Notes under the pieces: generated by a model
What the model was told of the DNA's origin: nothing
Database searches by the model: none
The model's input: only the letters and a program-made list of their open reading frames with translations
Source of the DNA: an uncultured Flavobacteriaceae bacterium
GTDB taxonomy: Bacteria > Bacteroidota > Bacteroidia > Flavobacteriales > Flavobacteriaceae
Assembly (NCBI GenBank): GCA_947486785.1
Contig: CANKUU010000007.1
Span: 62,001 to 126,000 of the forward strand
Direction of reading: 5' to 3'
DNA: 64,000 nt
Shown here: one piece after another, positions 9,098 through 17,395 of the stretch
Layout: every line of letters begins with the position of its first letter
Numbering within the stretch: position 1 is the first letter of the stretch
Translations under genes and position numbers: made by a program

Positions 9098-9361
9098 ATG
9101 ATTACTGATCGCTTATTTTTAAATAAAACAACTTCCAAGGAGAGCTTTAATGATGACAAAAAATCGGAGAAGCCTGCGCGCAGTATTGCAAAAGCTTTAA
9201 GTTGGAGAGTTATTGGCACAGTTGATACCTTAATTGTTTCTTATCTACTTACCGGAAAAATAGCGCTTGCTGCTTCTATTGCGTCTGTAGATTTTTTAAC
9301 TAAAATGGTATTGTATTTTTTTCATGAGCGTTTATGGAATATGGTCAAATGGGGTAAGTAA
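9098..9361 (+). CDS. DUF2061 small membrane protein in the sulfate assimilation operon
   Basis: An 87-residue protein. Residues about 28-87 match the DUF2061 family: ARSIAKALSWRVIGTVDTL, then a hydrophobic segment, then VDFLTKMVLYFFHERLW. Two membrane helices are predicted by eye. The biochemical role of the family is unknown. Its position as first gene behind the paired repeats, 11 bases before cysH, suggests a role linked to sulfate or sulfite handling, for example transport support, but that is inference only. Confidence 0.83.
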   Translation: MITDRLFLNKTTSKESFNDDKKSEKPARSIAKALSWRVIGTVDTLIVSYLLTGKIALAASIASVDFLTKMVLYFFHERLWNMVKWGK

Positions 9362-9372
9362 ATAAGAAATAT

Positions 9373-9996
9373 ATGGCATTTACAGAAGAGCAAATCGAGA
9401 AGTTGAATAACCAGTTTAAGGGTATACCGCCAACAGAAATTATTTCATGGGCGGTAAAGAATGCAAAAAAACCAATTTTAACCACTAATTTTCGCCCGTA
9501 TGAAGTGGCTATTCTACATGCAATTACTGAGGTTCAGAAAAATATACCCATCGTGTGGTGCGACACTGGTTATAATACGCCTAGCACTTATAAACATGCC
9601 AAAGAGCTGATACAACTGCTCAACTTAAATATTGATTTATATGTACCCAAACAAACAACTGCTTTTAGAGATGTAGAATTAGGTATACCGCAAATTGATG
9701 ATCCTAAACATGCTGTTTTTACCGAACAAGTAAAATTAGAACCTTTTAGAAGGGCTATGGCAGCGCACCAGCCCGATGTGTGGTTTACTAATTTACGTAA
9801 AGGGCAAACGGCGCATCGCGATCGTTTAGATATTTTAAGTTTGAGTAAAGATGGTGTTTTAAAAGTGAGTCCTTTTTATCATTGGAACGATACTCAGTTA
9901 GATACTTATTTGAGGCAAAGAAAATTACCGAATGAGCATAATTATTTTGATCCTACTAAAGTTTTAGAAAATAGAGAATGTGGCTTACACGGCTAA
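9373..9996 (+). CDS. cysH: phosphoadenylylsulfate (PAPS) reductase
   Basis: A 207-residue PAPS reductase that would make sulfite from activated sulfate using thioredoxin. The nucleotide-binding N-terminal half includes TTNFRPYEVAILHAI and WCDTGYNTP, and the protein ends in the catalytic ECGLHG with Cys203. The paired CC motifs that hold the [4Fe-4S] cluster of APS-type reductases are absent, so PAPS should be the substrate. An APS kinase would then be needed, but none lies in this cluster. It sits in the operon just before cysD and cysN. Confidence 0.93.
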   Translation: MAFTEEQIEKLNNQFKGIPPTEIISWAVKNAKKPILTTNFRPYEVAILHAITEVQKNIPIVWCDTGYNTPSTYKHAKELIQLLNLNIDLYVPKQTTAFRDVELGIPQIDDPKHAVFTEQVKLEPFRRAMAAHQPDVWFTNLRKGQTAHRDRLDILSLSKDGVLKVSPFYHWNDTQLDTYLRQRKLPNEHNYFDPTKVLENRECGLHG

Positions 9997-10062
9997 AAAC
10001 AGTAATTCAGAGCAAAGCTTTAGTCATAGGGTCAAGTTCTCCAAAAACCAAAATATATTGTT

Positions 10063-10962
10063 ATGAAAGATACATCACATATTAATCCCTTAGAAAACGA
10101 AGCAATCTATATCTTTAGAGAAGTAGCTGCTCAGTTTGAAAAACCAGTTTTGTTATTTTCTGGGGGTAAAGACTCTATCACCTTGGTTCGCTTAGCACAA
10201 AAAGCATTTTGGCCTGCCAAAATTCCTTTTCCATTATTACATATCGATACGGGGCATAATTTTCCTGAAACTATTGCCTTTCGTGATCGGTTAGTAGAAG
10301 AATTAGGATTGGAACTAATTGTTAGAAATGTCCAAGATGCTATTGATGCTGGTAAAGTAAAAGAGGAGTCGGGTAAATATGCAAGCAGAAATTCTTTGCA
10401 AACTACCACGCTTTTAGATGCTATTGAAGAGTTTAAGTTTGATGCCTGTATTGGCGGGGCGAGAAGAGATGAAGAAAAGGCTAGAGCAAAGGAACGTATT
10501 TTTTCTGTCCGAGATGATTTTGGACAATGGGATGAAAAAAGTCAACGCCCTGAGTTATTTGATATGTTAAACGGACAAATTGAATTAGGGCAAAATGTGC
10601 GTGTTTTTCCTATTTCTAATTGGACAGAACTAGACGTTTGGTCTTATATAGAAAAAGAAAATATTGAAATTCCTTCGATCTATTTCGCTCATAAACGTAA
10701 GGTGTTTTTAAGAGACGGCTTAATTTGGTCACATTCAGATTATGTTTTTCAAGAAGAAGATGAAGAGGTGTTAGAAAGAATGGTTCGCTTTAGAACCGTG
10801 GGCGATATGAGTTGTACTGCAGCAGTTTTCTCAGAAGCAGCAGATATAGAATCTGTGGTTCAAGAAATTAGAGATTCTGTCATTTCAGAGAGAGGAGCTC
10901 GTATTGATGATAAGCGTTCTGAGGCAGCTATGGAAAAAAGAAAACAACAAGGATATTTTTAG
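10063..10962 (+). CDS. cysD: sulfate adenylyltransferase subunit 2 (small, ATP-hydrolysing partner CysD)
   Basis: 299 residues, normal for CysD. The PP-loop SGGKDS (33-38) binds ATP, and CIGGARRDEEKARAKERIFS is the conserved adenylyltransferase segment. With CysN it forms APS from ATP and sulfate in the cytoplasm. It follows cysH by 66 bases. The ending KRKQQGYF is typical. A 182-bp gap with a hairpin separates it from cysN. Confidence 0.95.
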   Translation: MKDTSHINPLENEAIYIFREVAAQFEKPVLLFSGGKDSITLVRLAQKAFWPAKIPFPLLHIDTGHNFPETIAFRDRLVEELGLELIVRNVQDAIDAGKVKEESGKYASRNSLQTTTLLDAIEEFKFDACIGGARRDEEKARAKERIFSVRDDFGQWDEKSQRPELFDMLNGQIELGQNVRVFPISNWTELDVWSYIEKENIEIPSIYFAHKRKVFLRDGLIWSHSDYVFQEEDEEVLERMVRFRTVGDMSCTAAVFSEAADIESVVQEIRDSVISERGARIDDKRSEAAMEKRKQQGYF

Positions 10963-11072
10963 AATTGATATGCTAGTAAGGCCTTATAATGAACTATAAG
11001 CTTGTGACATAAGTTAGCCATAATAAAACAATCAAGATAGCAATAACATAATATTTAAATTGGGTTTAAAAA

Positions 11073-11119
11073 TTACTGTTGCTTTTAGTTAAAAGTAACT
11101 TTAAGAACAGCAATAGTAA
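11073..11119 (+). other. nested RNA hairpin in the cysD-cysN gap
   Basis: TTACTGTTGCTTTT (11073-11086) pairs with AACAGCAATAGTAA (11106-11119) with one mismatch and one G-U pair. Inside it AGTTA (11087-11091) pairs with TAACT (11096-11100). There is no T run afterwards, so it is not a standard terminator. It may stabilise or process the mRNA or tune cysN expression; function unknown. Confidence 0.45.
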
Positions 11120-11144
11120 AAGCAACCACTAAGTAAAAACTATA

Positions 11145-12392
11145 ATGGAGGTACTAAAAATAGCAACGGCAGGAAGTGTAGACGATGGTAAAAGCACTTT
11201 AATAGGAAGGTTGCTTTACGATACAAAATCCTTAACCACCGATAAGCTAGAGGCTATTGAAAAGAAAAGTAAGCAAAAGGGCTATGACTATTTAGATTTC
11301 TCTTTGGCTACAGATGGTTTAGTCGCCGAACGTGAACAAGGTATCACTATCGATGTGGCACATATTTACTTTTCAACCGCTAAAAAAAGTTACATAATTG
11401 CAGATACCCCTGGGCATGTAGAGTATACCCGAAATATGGTTACTGGCGCTTCTACGTCGCAAGCAGCAATTATTTTAATAGATGCAAGAAGGGGTGTAGT
11501 TGAACAAACAAATAGGCATTTTTTTATTAATAATTTATTGCGGATAAAGGAAGTTATTGTAGCCATTAATAAGATGGATTTGGTAGAATTTTCTCAAGAA
11601 AGATACGAGACCATTAAATCAGATTTTAAACAATTGATGGAAAAACGTGACTATCAAGAACAAAAAATAACCTTCATTCCTGTGAGTGCGCTAAAGGGTG
11701 ATAATGTGGTAAACAGATCTGAAAGCACCCCTTGGTACAAAGGAGAAACTTTATTAGAGCACCTCGAAGGTTTAGATATGGAAGCGGTATCTAATGTGGG
11801 TACACCACGGTTTCCGGTACAATATGTAATTCGCCCTAAAACAGATGATTTTCATGATTTTAGAGGTTTTGCAGGTAAGGTGTATGGCGGAGAGTTGAGT
11901 GTTGGTGATACAGTAGTTGCATTGCCATCTCAAACAAAATCTAGAATTAAAGAGATTTATTTTTACGACAAAAAGTATCATTCAGCATCTAGACGATCTT
12001 CGGTTACTATTACTTTAGAAGACGAAATAAATGTGAGTAGGGGTGATATGTTAGTAAAAGAAGATGATTTGCCTACTATTGATAAGCAGTTCACTGCAAC
12101 TGTTTCTTGGATGGATGCTAAAGAATTAAGCGTAGGAAATAAATATGTGGTGCAGCATGGGGTACATAAAGTTCTAGCAAAAGTAGCAACGATACATCAT
12201 AAAATTTATCCTGATTACTCTGGTATTGACGATTCTGCAAGCTCTTTAGGCATGAATGATATCGCACAAGTAAGCTTTAAGTTGAATAAGCCTATATTTT
12301 TTGATGCTTTTAAAGAGCACCGAACCAATGGCTCATTTATTTTAATTGATACACAGTCAAACAATACCGTAGGAGCTGGTTTTATTAATTAA
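11145..12392 (+). CDS. cysN: sulfate adenylyltransferase subunit 1 (GTPase CysN)
   Basis: 415 residues of the EF-Tu-like CysN family. GTPase motifs are G1 AGSVDDGKST (9-18), G3 DTPGH (87-91) and G4 NKMD (142-145), followed by the two beta-barrel domains. GTP hydrolysis drives APS synthesis by CysD. There is no fused C-terminal APS kinase domain, unlike the CysNC fusions, so the cluster has no visible source of PAPS. The start is chosen because MEVLKIATAGSVDDGKST gives the usual short lead before the G1 loop. Confidence 0.95.
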   Translation: MEVLKIATAGSVDDGKSTLIGRLLYDTKSLTTDKLEAIEKKSKQKGYDYLDFSLATDGLVAEREQGITIDVAHIYFSTAKKSYIIADTPGHVEYTRNMVTGASTSQAAIILIDARRGVVEQTNRHFFINNLLRIKEVIVAINKMDLVEFSQERYETIKSDFKQLMEKRDYQEQKITFIPVSALKGDNVVNRSESTPWYKGETLLEHLEGLDMEAVSNVGTPRFPVQYVIRPKTDDFHDFRGFAGKVYGGELSVGDTVVALPSQTKSRIKEIYFYDKKYHSASRRSSVTITLEDEINVSRGDMLVKEDDLPTIDKQFTATVSWMDAKELSVGNKYVVQHGVHKVLAKVATIHHKIYPDYSGIDDSASSLGMNDIAQVSFKLNKPIFFDAFKEHRTNGSFILIDTQSNNTVGAGFIN

Positions 12393-12485
12393 TAAAATAA
12401 ATTGCGAGATAGAACTTTTTATATTACTCTAGTTATCCTATAGTATTTATATAATTATACGTACAAATTTACAACACATCAAAAG

Positions 12486-14576
12486 ATGCAAAGTTTTAGA
12501 ACAGAAATAGAGAATCCAGTAGTAGCCAAAGATATACTTGAGTTAGAAAAAAAAATTCATCAGTTTAAAGAGGGTAAGCTCAATGAAGAAAAATTTCGAA
12601 GCCTACGCTTAGCACGTGGGGTTTACGGTCAGCGCCAACAAGGAGTTCAGATGATAAGAATAAAGTTGCCATATGGTAAGGTAACCGCAACTCAGTTGAA
12701 AAGAATATGCGATGTATCTGATGAGTATTCCACGGGGCGTTTGCATATTACAACACGTCAAGATATTCAAATACATTATGTTGATTTAGATCGTACCCCA
12801 GAACTATGGTCACAGCTAGAAAAAGATGAAGTTACTTTACGAGAAGCATGTGGTAATACGGTGCGTAATGTTACCGCAAGTGAAACTGCAGGTATAGATG
12901 TGAATGAACCTTTTGATGTATCTCCTTATGCAGATGCTTTATTTCGCTACTTCTTACGAAACCCAATTAGTCAAGAAATGGGAAGAAAATTTAAGGTTTC
13001 TTTCTCGGCGAGTGATGCGGATACCGGACTCTCTTACATGCATGATTTGGGTTTTATAGCAAAAATTAAAGATAGCGTTAAAGGTTTTAAAGTGATGATT
13101 GGTGGTGGTTTAGGCTCACAACCAAGGCATGCCGATGTGCTTTATGAGTTTTTAGCAGTAGATAAAATTATACCATTAATGGATGGCGTAATTCGAGTGT
13201 TTGATCGATATGGCGAACGCAAAAGTAGAGCAAAAGCCAGAATGAAGTTTTTGATCAAAGATCTTGGTCTTGATTCATTTAAAAAATTAATTGATGAAGA
13301 ACAAAAGGCAGTTCCTTTTAAGAGCATTCCTATTGATGCTTTAGCGTATCCAAAAGTTAAACTCCCTTCATTGCAAGCTCCAATGGTAGCTATTAAAAAT
13401 GAAGATGCTTTTCGACAATGGAAATTTACCAATATTGTAAAGCAAAAACAAAACGGCTACGTGGCCATTGGCATCAAGGTTTTACTTGGTGATTTTTATA
13501 CAGATAAAGCAAGGTTATTAGCAGATTTAGTTCAGAAGTATGCCGCAGGCGAATTGCGACTATCATTAAGACAGAACATTCTAATTCCTTATGTGAAACA
13601 AGAATACATTCCTTTTTTTTATACCGAATTAGAGAAATTAGGTTTCGTAGAAGTTGGCTATAACAAAGCCATAGATATTACCGCCTGCCCTGGCACCGAT
13701 ACTTGCAATTTAGGAATAGCAAGTAGTACAGGAATTGCTGATGAATTAGAGCGAGTTATAAAAAATGAATATCCGAAGTATGTCAATAATTCAGATGTGG
13801 TGATCAAAATAAGTGGTTGTATGAATGCCTGTGGGCAACATAATATGGCAAATATTGGTTTTCAAGGAATGAGCATACGAACCAAAGATAAATTGGTAGC
13901 GCCCGCATTACAGGTATTATTAGGAGGAGGTAATGACGGTAATGGCAATGGACGTTTTGCCGATAAAGTAGTAAAAGTGCCAAGCCGAAGAGGCCCAGAA
14001 GCTTTACGTTTAATTTTAGATGATTACGAAGCTAATGGAAATCAAAGCGCTTTTGCAGATTACTATGCCGAAAAGGGAGAGCATTATTTTTATAATTTTT
14101 TAAAGCCATTAACCGATGTCGATAATTTAACACAAGAAGATTTTATCGACTGGGGAACTACAGAAAAATATAAGAAAGAAATTGGTATTGGTGAGTGTGC
14201 AGGTGTGGTAATCGACCTTATTGCAACCTTACTTTTTGAAAGTGAAGATAAAATTAATAAAGCCGACGATACCTTTGCGGAAAAGAAATGGGCGGCCAGT
14301 ATTTATCATGCATATGCTTCTATGGTAAACTCTGCTAAAGCGTTATTAACAGCCGAGAAACTAAAAGCTAATACCCATGCGAGTATCATTAAAGATTTTG
14401 ATGAAAGGTTTGTCACTTCTGGCAAAATAAAGCTAGAATGCGGTTTTGAAGAATTAGTCTTACAGTTAAATAAAAACGAACCTACAGAAGCCTTTGCAAA
14501 GAAGTATTTAAATGATGCAAAAGAGTTTTTAAAAAATGTTCACGCATTCAGAAAATTTGAATTAGCACATGTGTAA
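12486..14576 (+). CDS. cysI: ferredoxin-type sulfite reductase with C-terminal HEPN-like domain
   Basis: A 696-residue nitrite/sulfite reductase-like hemoprotein. Siroheme and [4Fe-4S] ligands are visible as Cys401, Cys407, Cys445 and Cys449 (CPGTDTC and CMNAC). The two repeated ferredoxin-like halves are at about 50-130 and 330-390. After about residue 570 there is an extra helical region (WAASIYHAYASMVNSAKALL) that looks like a HEPN-type domain. Context (cysHDN upstream, siroheme genes downstream) argues for sulfite rather than nitrite. No cysJ flavoprotein is present, so ferredoxin probably donates electrons. A CCTATAG half-site at 12437-12449 resembles the upstream Rrf2-type repeats. The gene overlaps the next by 8 bases. 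Confidence 0.88.
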   Translation: MQSFRTEIENPVVAKDILELEKKIHQFKEGKLNEEKFRSLRLARGVYGQRQQGVQMIRIKLPYGKVTATQLKRICDVSDEYSTGRLHITTRQDIQIHYVDLDRTPELWSQLEKDEVTLREACGNTVRNVTASETAGIDVNEPFDVSPYADALFRYFLRNPISQEMGRKFKVSFSASDADTGLSYMHDLGFIAKIKDSVKGFKVMIGGGLGSQPRHADVLYEFLAVDKIIPLMDGVIRVFDRYGERKSRAKARMKFLIKDLGLDSFKKLIDEEQKAVPFKSIPIDALAYPKVKLPSLQAPMVAIKNEDAFRQWKFTNIVKQKQNGYVAIGIKVLLGDFYTDKARLLADLVQKYAAGELRLSLRQNILIPYVKQEYIPFFYTELEKLGFVEVGYNKAIDITACPGTDTCNLGIASSTGIADELERVIKNEYPKYVNNSDVVIKISGCMNACGQHNMANIGFQGMSIRTKDKLVAPALQVLLGGGNDGNGNGRFADKVVKVPSRRGPEALRLILDDYEANGNQSAFADYYAEKGEHYFYNFLKPLTDVDNLTQEDFIDWGTTEKYKKEIGIGECAGVVIDLIATLLFESEDKINKADDTFAEKKWAASIYHAYASMVNSAKALLTAEKLKANTHASIIKDFDERFVTSGKIKLECGFEELVLQLNKNEPTEAFAKKYLNDAKEFLKNVHAFRKFELAHV

Positions 14577-15339
14577 AGAACCTAAATTAACCGTAGTTGG
14601 TGCTGGCCCTGGTGATATAGAACTTATTACCATTAAAGCAATTAAAAGTTTGCAAAGTGCAGACGTGGTACTATATGATGCCTTAGTAGATACAGCACTA
14701 TTAGCATATGCACCACAAGCAGAGCACATTTTTGTGGGCAAACGAAAGGGCTGTTATTCATATCAACAAGAGCAAATTAATGAACTCATTGTTAGTCTGT
14801 CAAAGAGCAGTGGACATGTGGTTCGCCTCAAGGGAGGTGACCCCTTTGTTTTTGGACGTGGATCTGAAGAAATGGAGTACGCTGCGGCAAACGGATTAAA
14901 AGTTGCATTAGTACCCGGAATATCTTCATGTTTGTCGGTACCCGCATCTCAAAATATTCCGGTTACTAAGAGAGGTTTTGCTGAAAGTTTTTGGGTAATT
15001 ACAGGAACAACAAAAGCACATAAATTATCAAGTGACGTTGGTTTAGCCGCTAAATCAAATGCAACTGTTGTTATTTTAATGGGCATGTCAAAACTATCTC
15101 AAATTGTAGCACTATTTAAAAAAGAAGGTAAGGCTCAAATGCCTATCGCAATTATTCAAAATGGCACACGAGCAGATGAGAAAGTTGGTGTAGCTACCAT
15201 AGCTTCTATAGAACAAGAGGTAGCGCGTTTGAAATTGGCAAATCCTGCAATTATTATCATTGGTGAAGTGGTAAGACATAAAACGAGTATTGCAAAAATT
15301 CAAAGAGAATATCGTTATCCTCAACTAACGCTGGTATAA
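14569..15339 (+). CDS. cobA: uroporphyrinogen-III C-methyltransferase (siroheme synthesis)
   Basis: 256 residues. The SAM-dependent tetrapyrrole methylase fold is shown by LTVVGAGPGDIELITIKA at the start, VVRLKGGDPFVFGRGSEE in the middle and GISSCLSVPA. It makes precorrin-2 from uroporphyrinogen III. The ATG lies inside the end of the sulfite reductase gene, so translation is probably coupled, fitting the need for siroheme in that enzyme. It corresponds to the C-terminal half of enterobacterial CysG, here separate. Confidence 0.95.
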   Translation: MCKEPKLTVVGAGPGDIELITIKAIKSLQSADVVLYDALVDTALLAYAPQAEHIFVGKRKGCYSYQQEQINELIVSLSKSSGHVVRLKGGDPFVFGRGSEEMEYAAANGLKVALVPGISSCLSVPASQNIPVTKRGFAESFWVITGTTKAHKLSSDVGLAAKSNATVVILMGMSKLSQIVALFKKEGKAQMPIAIIQNGTRADEKVGVATIASIEQEVARLKLANPAIIIIGEVVRHKTSIAKIQREYRYPQLTLV

Positions 15340-15340
15340 C

Positions 15341-15919
15341 ATGGAAAGAAACAATTTATATCCTGTTTTTTTAAAAACTTCAAAGCTACATGTTTTAATT
15401 GTTGGGGGAGGAAACGTTGCAGAGGAGAAATTACGATTTTTAACAAAATCGAGTCCTGATTCGAAAGTGACAATGGTATCACCCATGTTTAGAAAACAAA
15501 CTAAAAAAGTGGCAGCAAATTTCGATGTTAAACTTATAGTTGATAGCTACAATCAAAGTTATTTAAAAGGAAAACATTTGGTAATTGCAACGACCGATGT
15601 GCCTGAGGTAAACTTAAAGGTTTATAACGACTGCAGAGCCTTAGATAAATTAGTTAACGTAGCAGATAATCCGCCATATTGCGATTTTTATATGGGAGGT
15701 ATTGTGACAAAAGGTAATGTTAAAATAGCAATATCTACCAACGGCAAATCACCCACTACCGCTAAAAGGCTGCGTCAATTTTTTGAAGAAGTTATACCTG
15801 AAGATATTACAAAAATGGTTCAAAACTTGAATGATTATAGAAAAACACTAAAGGGTGATTTTGAAGAGAAAGTGAATAAGATGAATGAAATAACACAATC
15901 TTTGGTCGATAAATCTTAA
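15341..15919 (+). CDS. precorrin-2 dehydrogenase/sirohydrochlorin ferrochelatase (Met8/CysG N-terminal type)
   Basis: 192 residues. The NAD-binding loop VGGGNVAEEKL (residues about 21-31) and the central STNGKSPTTAKRLRQFFEE are typical of the Met8/CysG N-terminal fold. It oxidises precorrin-2 and inserts iron to give siroheme. It begins one base after the methyltransferase stop. With the preceding gene it completes the siroheme branch within the sulfur operon. Confidence 0.92.
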   Translation: MERNNLYPVFLKTSKLHVLIVGGGNVAEEKLRFLTKSSPDSKVTMVSPMFRKQTKKVAANFDVKLIVDSYNQSYLKGKHLVIATTDVPEVNLKVYNDCRALDKLVNVADNPPYCDFYMGGIVTKGNVKIAISTNGKSPTTAKRLRQFFEEVIPEDITKMVQNLNDYRKTLKGDFEEKVNKMNEITQSLVDKS

Positions 15920-15999
15920 AAACAATCAAAAAATAATAAATGTCCTTAGCGCTGGGTCTGTGATCTGCGCTCATTTTAAATGAATAAAATACTAAAGTA

Positions 16000-17061
16000 A
16001 TGATAAAGACAGATATAGTAATTATAGGAGCAGGTCCAACAGGATTGTTTACCGTTTTCGAAGCAGGATTGTTAAAATTAAAATGCCATTTAATTGATGC
16101 ATTACCACAGGCAGGTGGGCAATGCTCAGAAATTTATCCGAAGAAACCCATTTATGATATTCCAGCATTTACAGAAATACTAGCGGGCGATTTGGTAGAT
16201 AATCTTATGAACCAGATAAAACCCTTTAAGCCTGGTTTTACTTTAGGAGAACGAGCAGAAACTTTAATAAAGCAAGAAGATGGTTCTTTTATAGTCACGA
16301 CTACTAAAGGAACTCAGCATCAAGCTCCGGTGGTTGTTATTGCAGGAGGGCTAGGTTCTTTTGAACCACGTAAGCCGGCTATAGCGAATATTCAAGATTT
16401 TGAAGATAAAGGGGTGGCCTATATTATAAAAGACCCAGAGGTGTATCGAAACAAAAAAGTAGTTATTTCTGGAGGGGGAGATTCTGCTTTAGATTGGGCT
16501 ATTTTTCTTGCCGATATAGCATCAGAAGTCTCTTTAGTTCATCGACGAAACGAGTTTAGAGGATCACTTGATTCTGTAGAAAAAGCATCTGAACTGGCTA
16601 AATTGGGTAAAATTAAGTTGTTTACCGAAGCTGAAGTAAAACAGCTACATGGTAATAATCAACTAGAGGCGGTAGTAATAAAGCATAAAGACACTAATAA
16701 AAAAGAAACCTATTTAGAGGTAGATAATTTTATTCCACTTTTTGGTTTATCACCAAAGTTAGGCCCTATGAGTGAGTGGGGATTAGAAATAGAAAAAAAT
16801 GCGATTAAGGTAAATAATGCTAAAGATTATCAAACTAATATACCTGGGGTATTTGCAATTGGTGATGTAAATACCTACGAGGGAAAATTAAAATTAATTT
16901 TATCTGGTTTTCATGAGGCTGCGGTGATGTGTCAATACGCATACCAGTTAATTAATCCGGGTAAGCGATATGTAATGAAATATACTACGGTTGGTGGAGT
17001 AGAGGGTTTCGATGGAAGTAAAAAAATCGCAAAAAAAGAAGTAGTTCAACGTATTTTGTAG
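16000..17061 (+). CDS. ferredoxin-NADP reductase-like FAD/NAD(P) oxidoreductase
   Basis: 353 residues of the thioredoxin-reductase-like fold. The FAD loop IGAGPTGLFTVFEAG is at the N-terminus, GQCSEIYPKKPIYDIPA follows, VISGGGDSALDWAIFL is the NAD(P) loop, and FAIGDVNTY closes the FAD site. The redox CxxC of true thioredoxin reductases is missing, which places it with the YumC-type ferredoxin-NADP reductases. In this operon it probably passes NADPH electrons through ferredoxin to the sulfite reductase, replacing CysJ. Confidence 0.88.
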   Translation: MIKTDIVIIGAGPTGLFTVFEAGLLKLKCHLIDALPQAGGQCSEIYPKKPIYDIPAFTEILAGDLVDNLMNQIKPFKPGFTLGERAETLIKQEDGSFIVTTTKGTQHQAPVVVIAGGLGSFEPRKPAIANIQDFEDKGVAYIIKDPEVYRNKKVVISGGGDSALDWAIFLADIASEVSLVHRRNEFRGSLDSVEKASELAKLGKIKLFTEAEVKQLHGNNQLEAVVIKHKDTNKKETYLEVDNFIPLFGLSPKLGPMSEWGLEIEKNAIKVNNAKDYQTNIPGVFAIGDVNTYEGKLKLILSGFHEAAVMCQYAYQLINPGKRYVMKYTTVGGVEGFDGSKKIAKKEVVQRIL

Positions 17062-17152
17062 CAGTTGTTTTTTGTGAAAAAATAAATAGCAACAATTTTT
17101 TAAATTAGGTAGCTTAACTTCTTGTGCGTTTTGGTAAAAAAGAAAGCTATTA

Positions 17153-17184
17153 TTTGGTTTTCATCAAGCTGTGCCGTTACTTTG
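17153..17184 (+). promoter_or_regulatory. promoter of the SAM riboswitch-metH transcript
   Basis: TTTG at 17153-17156 and TTACTTTG at 17177-17184, 20 bases apart, resemble the Bacteroidota -33/-7 pair. Transcription would begin near 17190, about 20 bases before the riboswitch. Confidence 0.5.
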
Positions 17185-17210
17185 TATTTAGTTCATAGAA
17201 ACGTTGAAAC

Positions 17211-17326
17211 TGTTATCAAGAAAGGCGGAGGGAATAGACCCAACGAAGCCTTAGCAACCCTTTAACCTTAAAGAAGGTGCTACATTCTACTGATTGTTTA
17301 ATTAGATTTAACTTCGGCAGATAACC
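17211..17326 (+). promoter_or_regulatory. SAM-I (S-box) riboswitch controlling metH
   Basis: The closing helix P1 is GTTATC (17212-17217) with GATAAC (17320-17325). Conserved S-box elements follow in order: AAGAAAGGCGGAGGGA, GACCCAACGAAGCC, TTAGCAACC, then AAGGTGCTACATTC. This is the S-adenosylmethionine-binding aptamer. It sits about 70 bases before the first metH gene, so high SAM should lower methionine synthase expression. I see no strong terminator between aptamer and start codon, so control may act on translation. Confidence 0.93.
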
Positions 17327-17395
17327 AAAAGAAAAACCATCCCTTTTACTTGCATAACATTTTATCGTAAACTTAGAGTGTTTAGTAATTGTATT

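Noticed and set aside
9013-9219. Minus-strand frame of 68 codons across the sulfur promoter
   Set aside because: It is antisense to the DUF2061 gene and covers the operator repeats; no family features.
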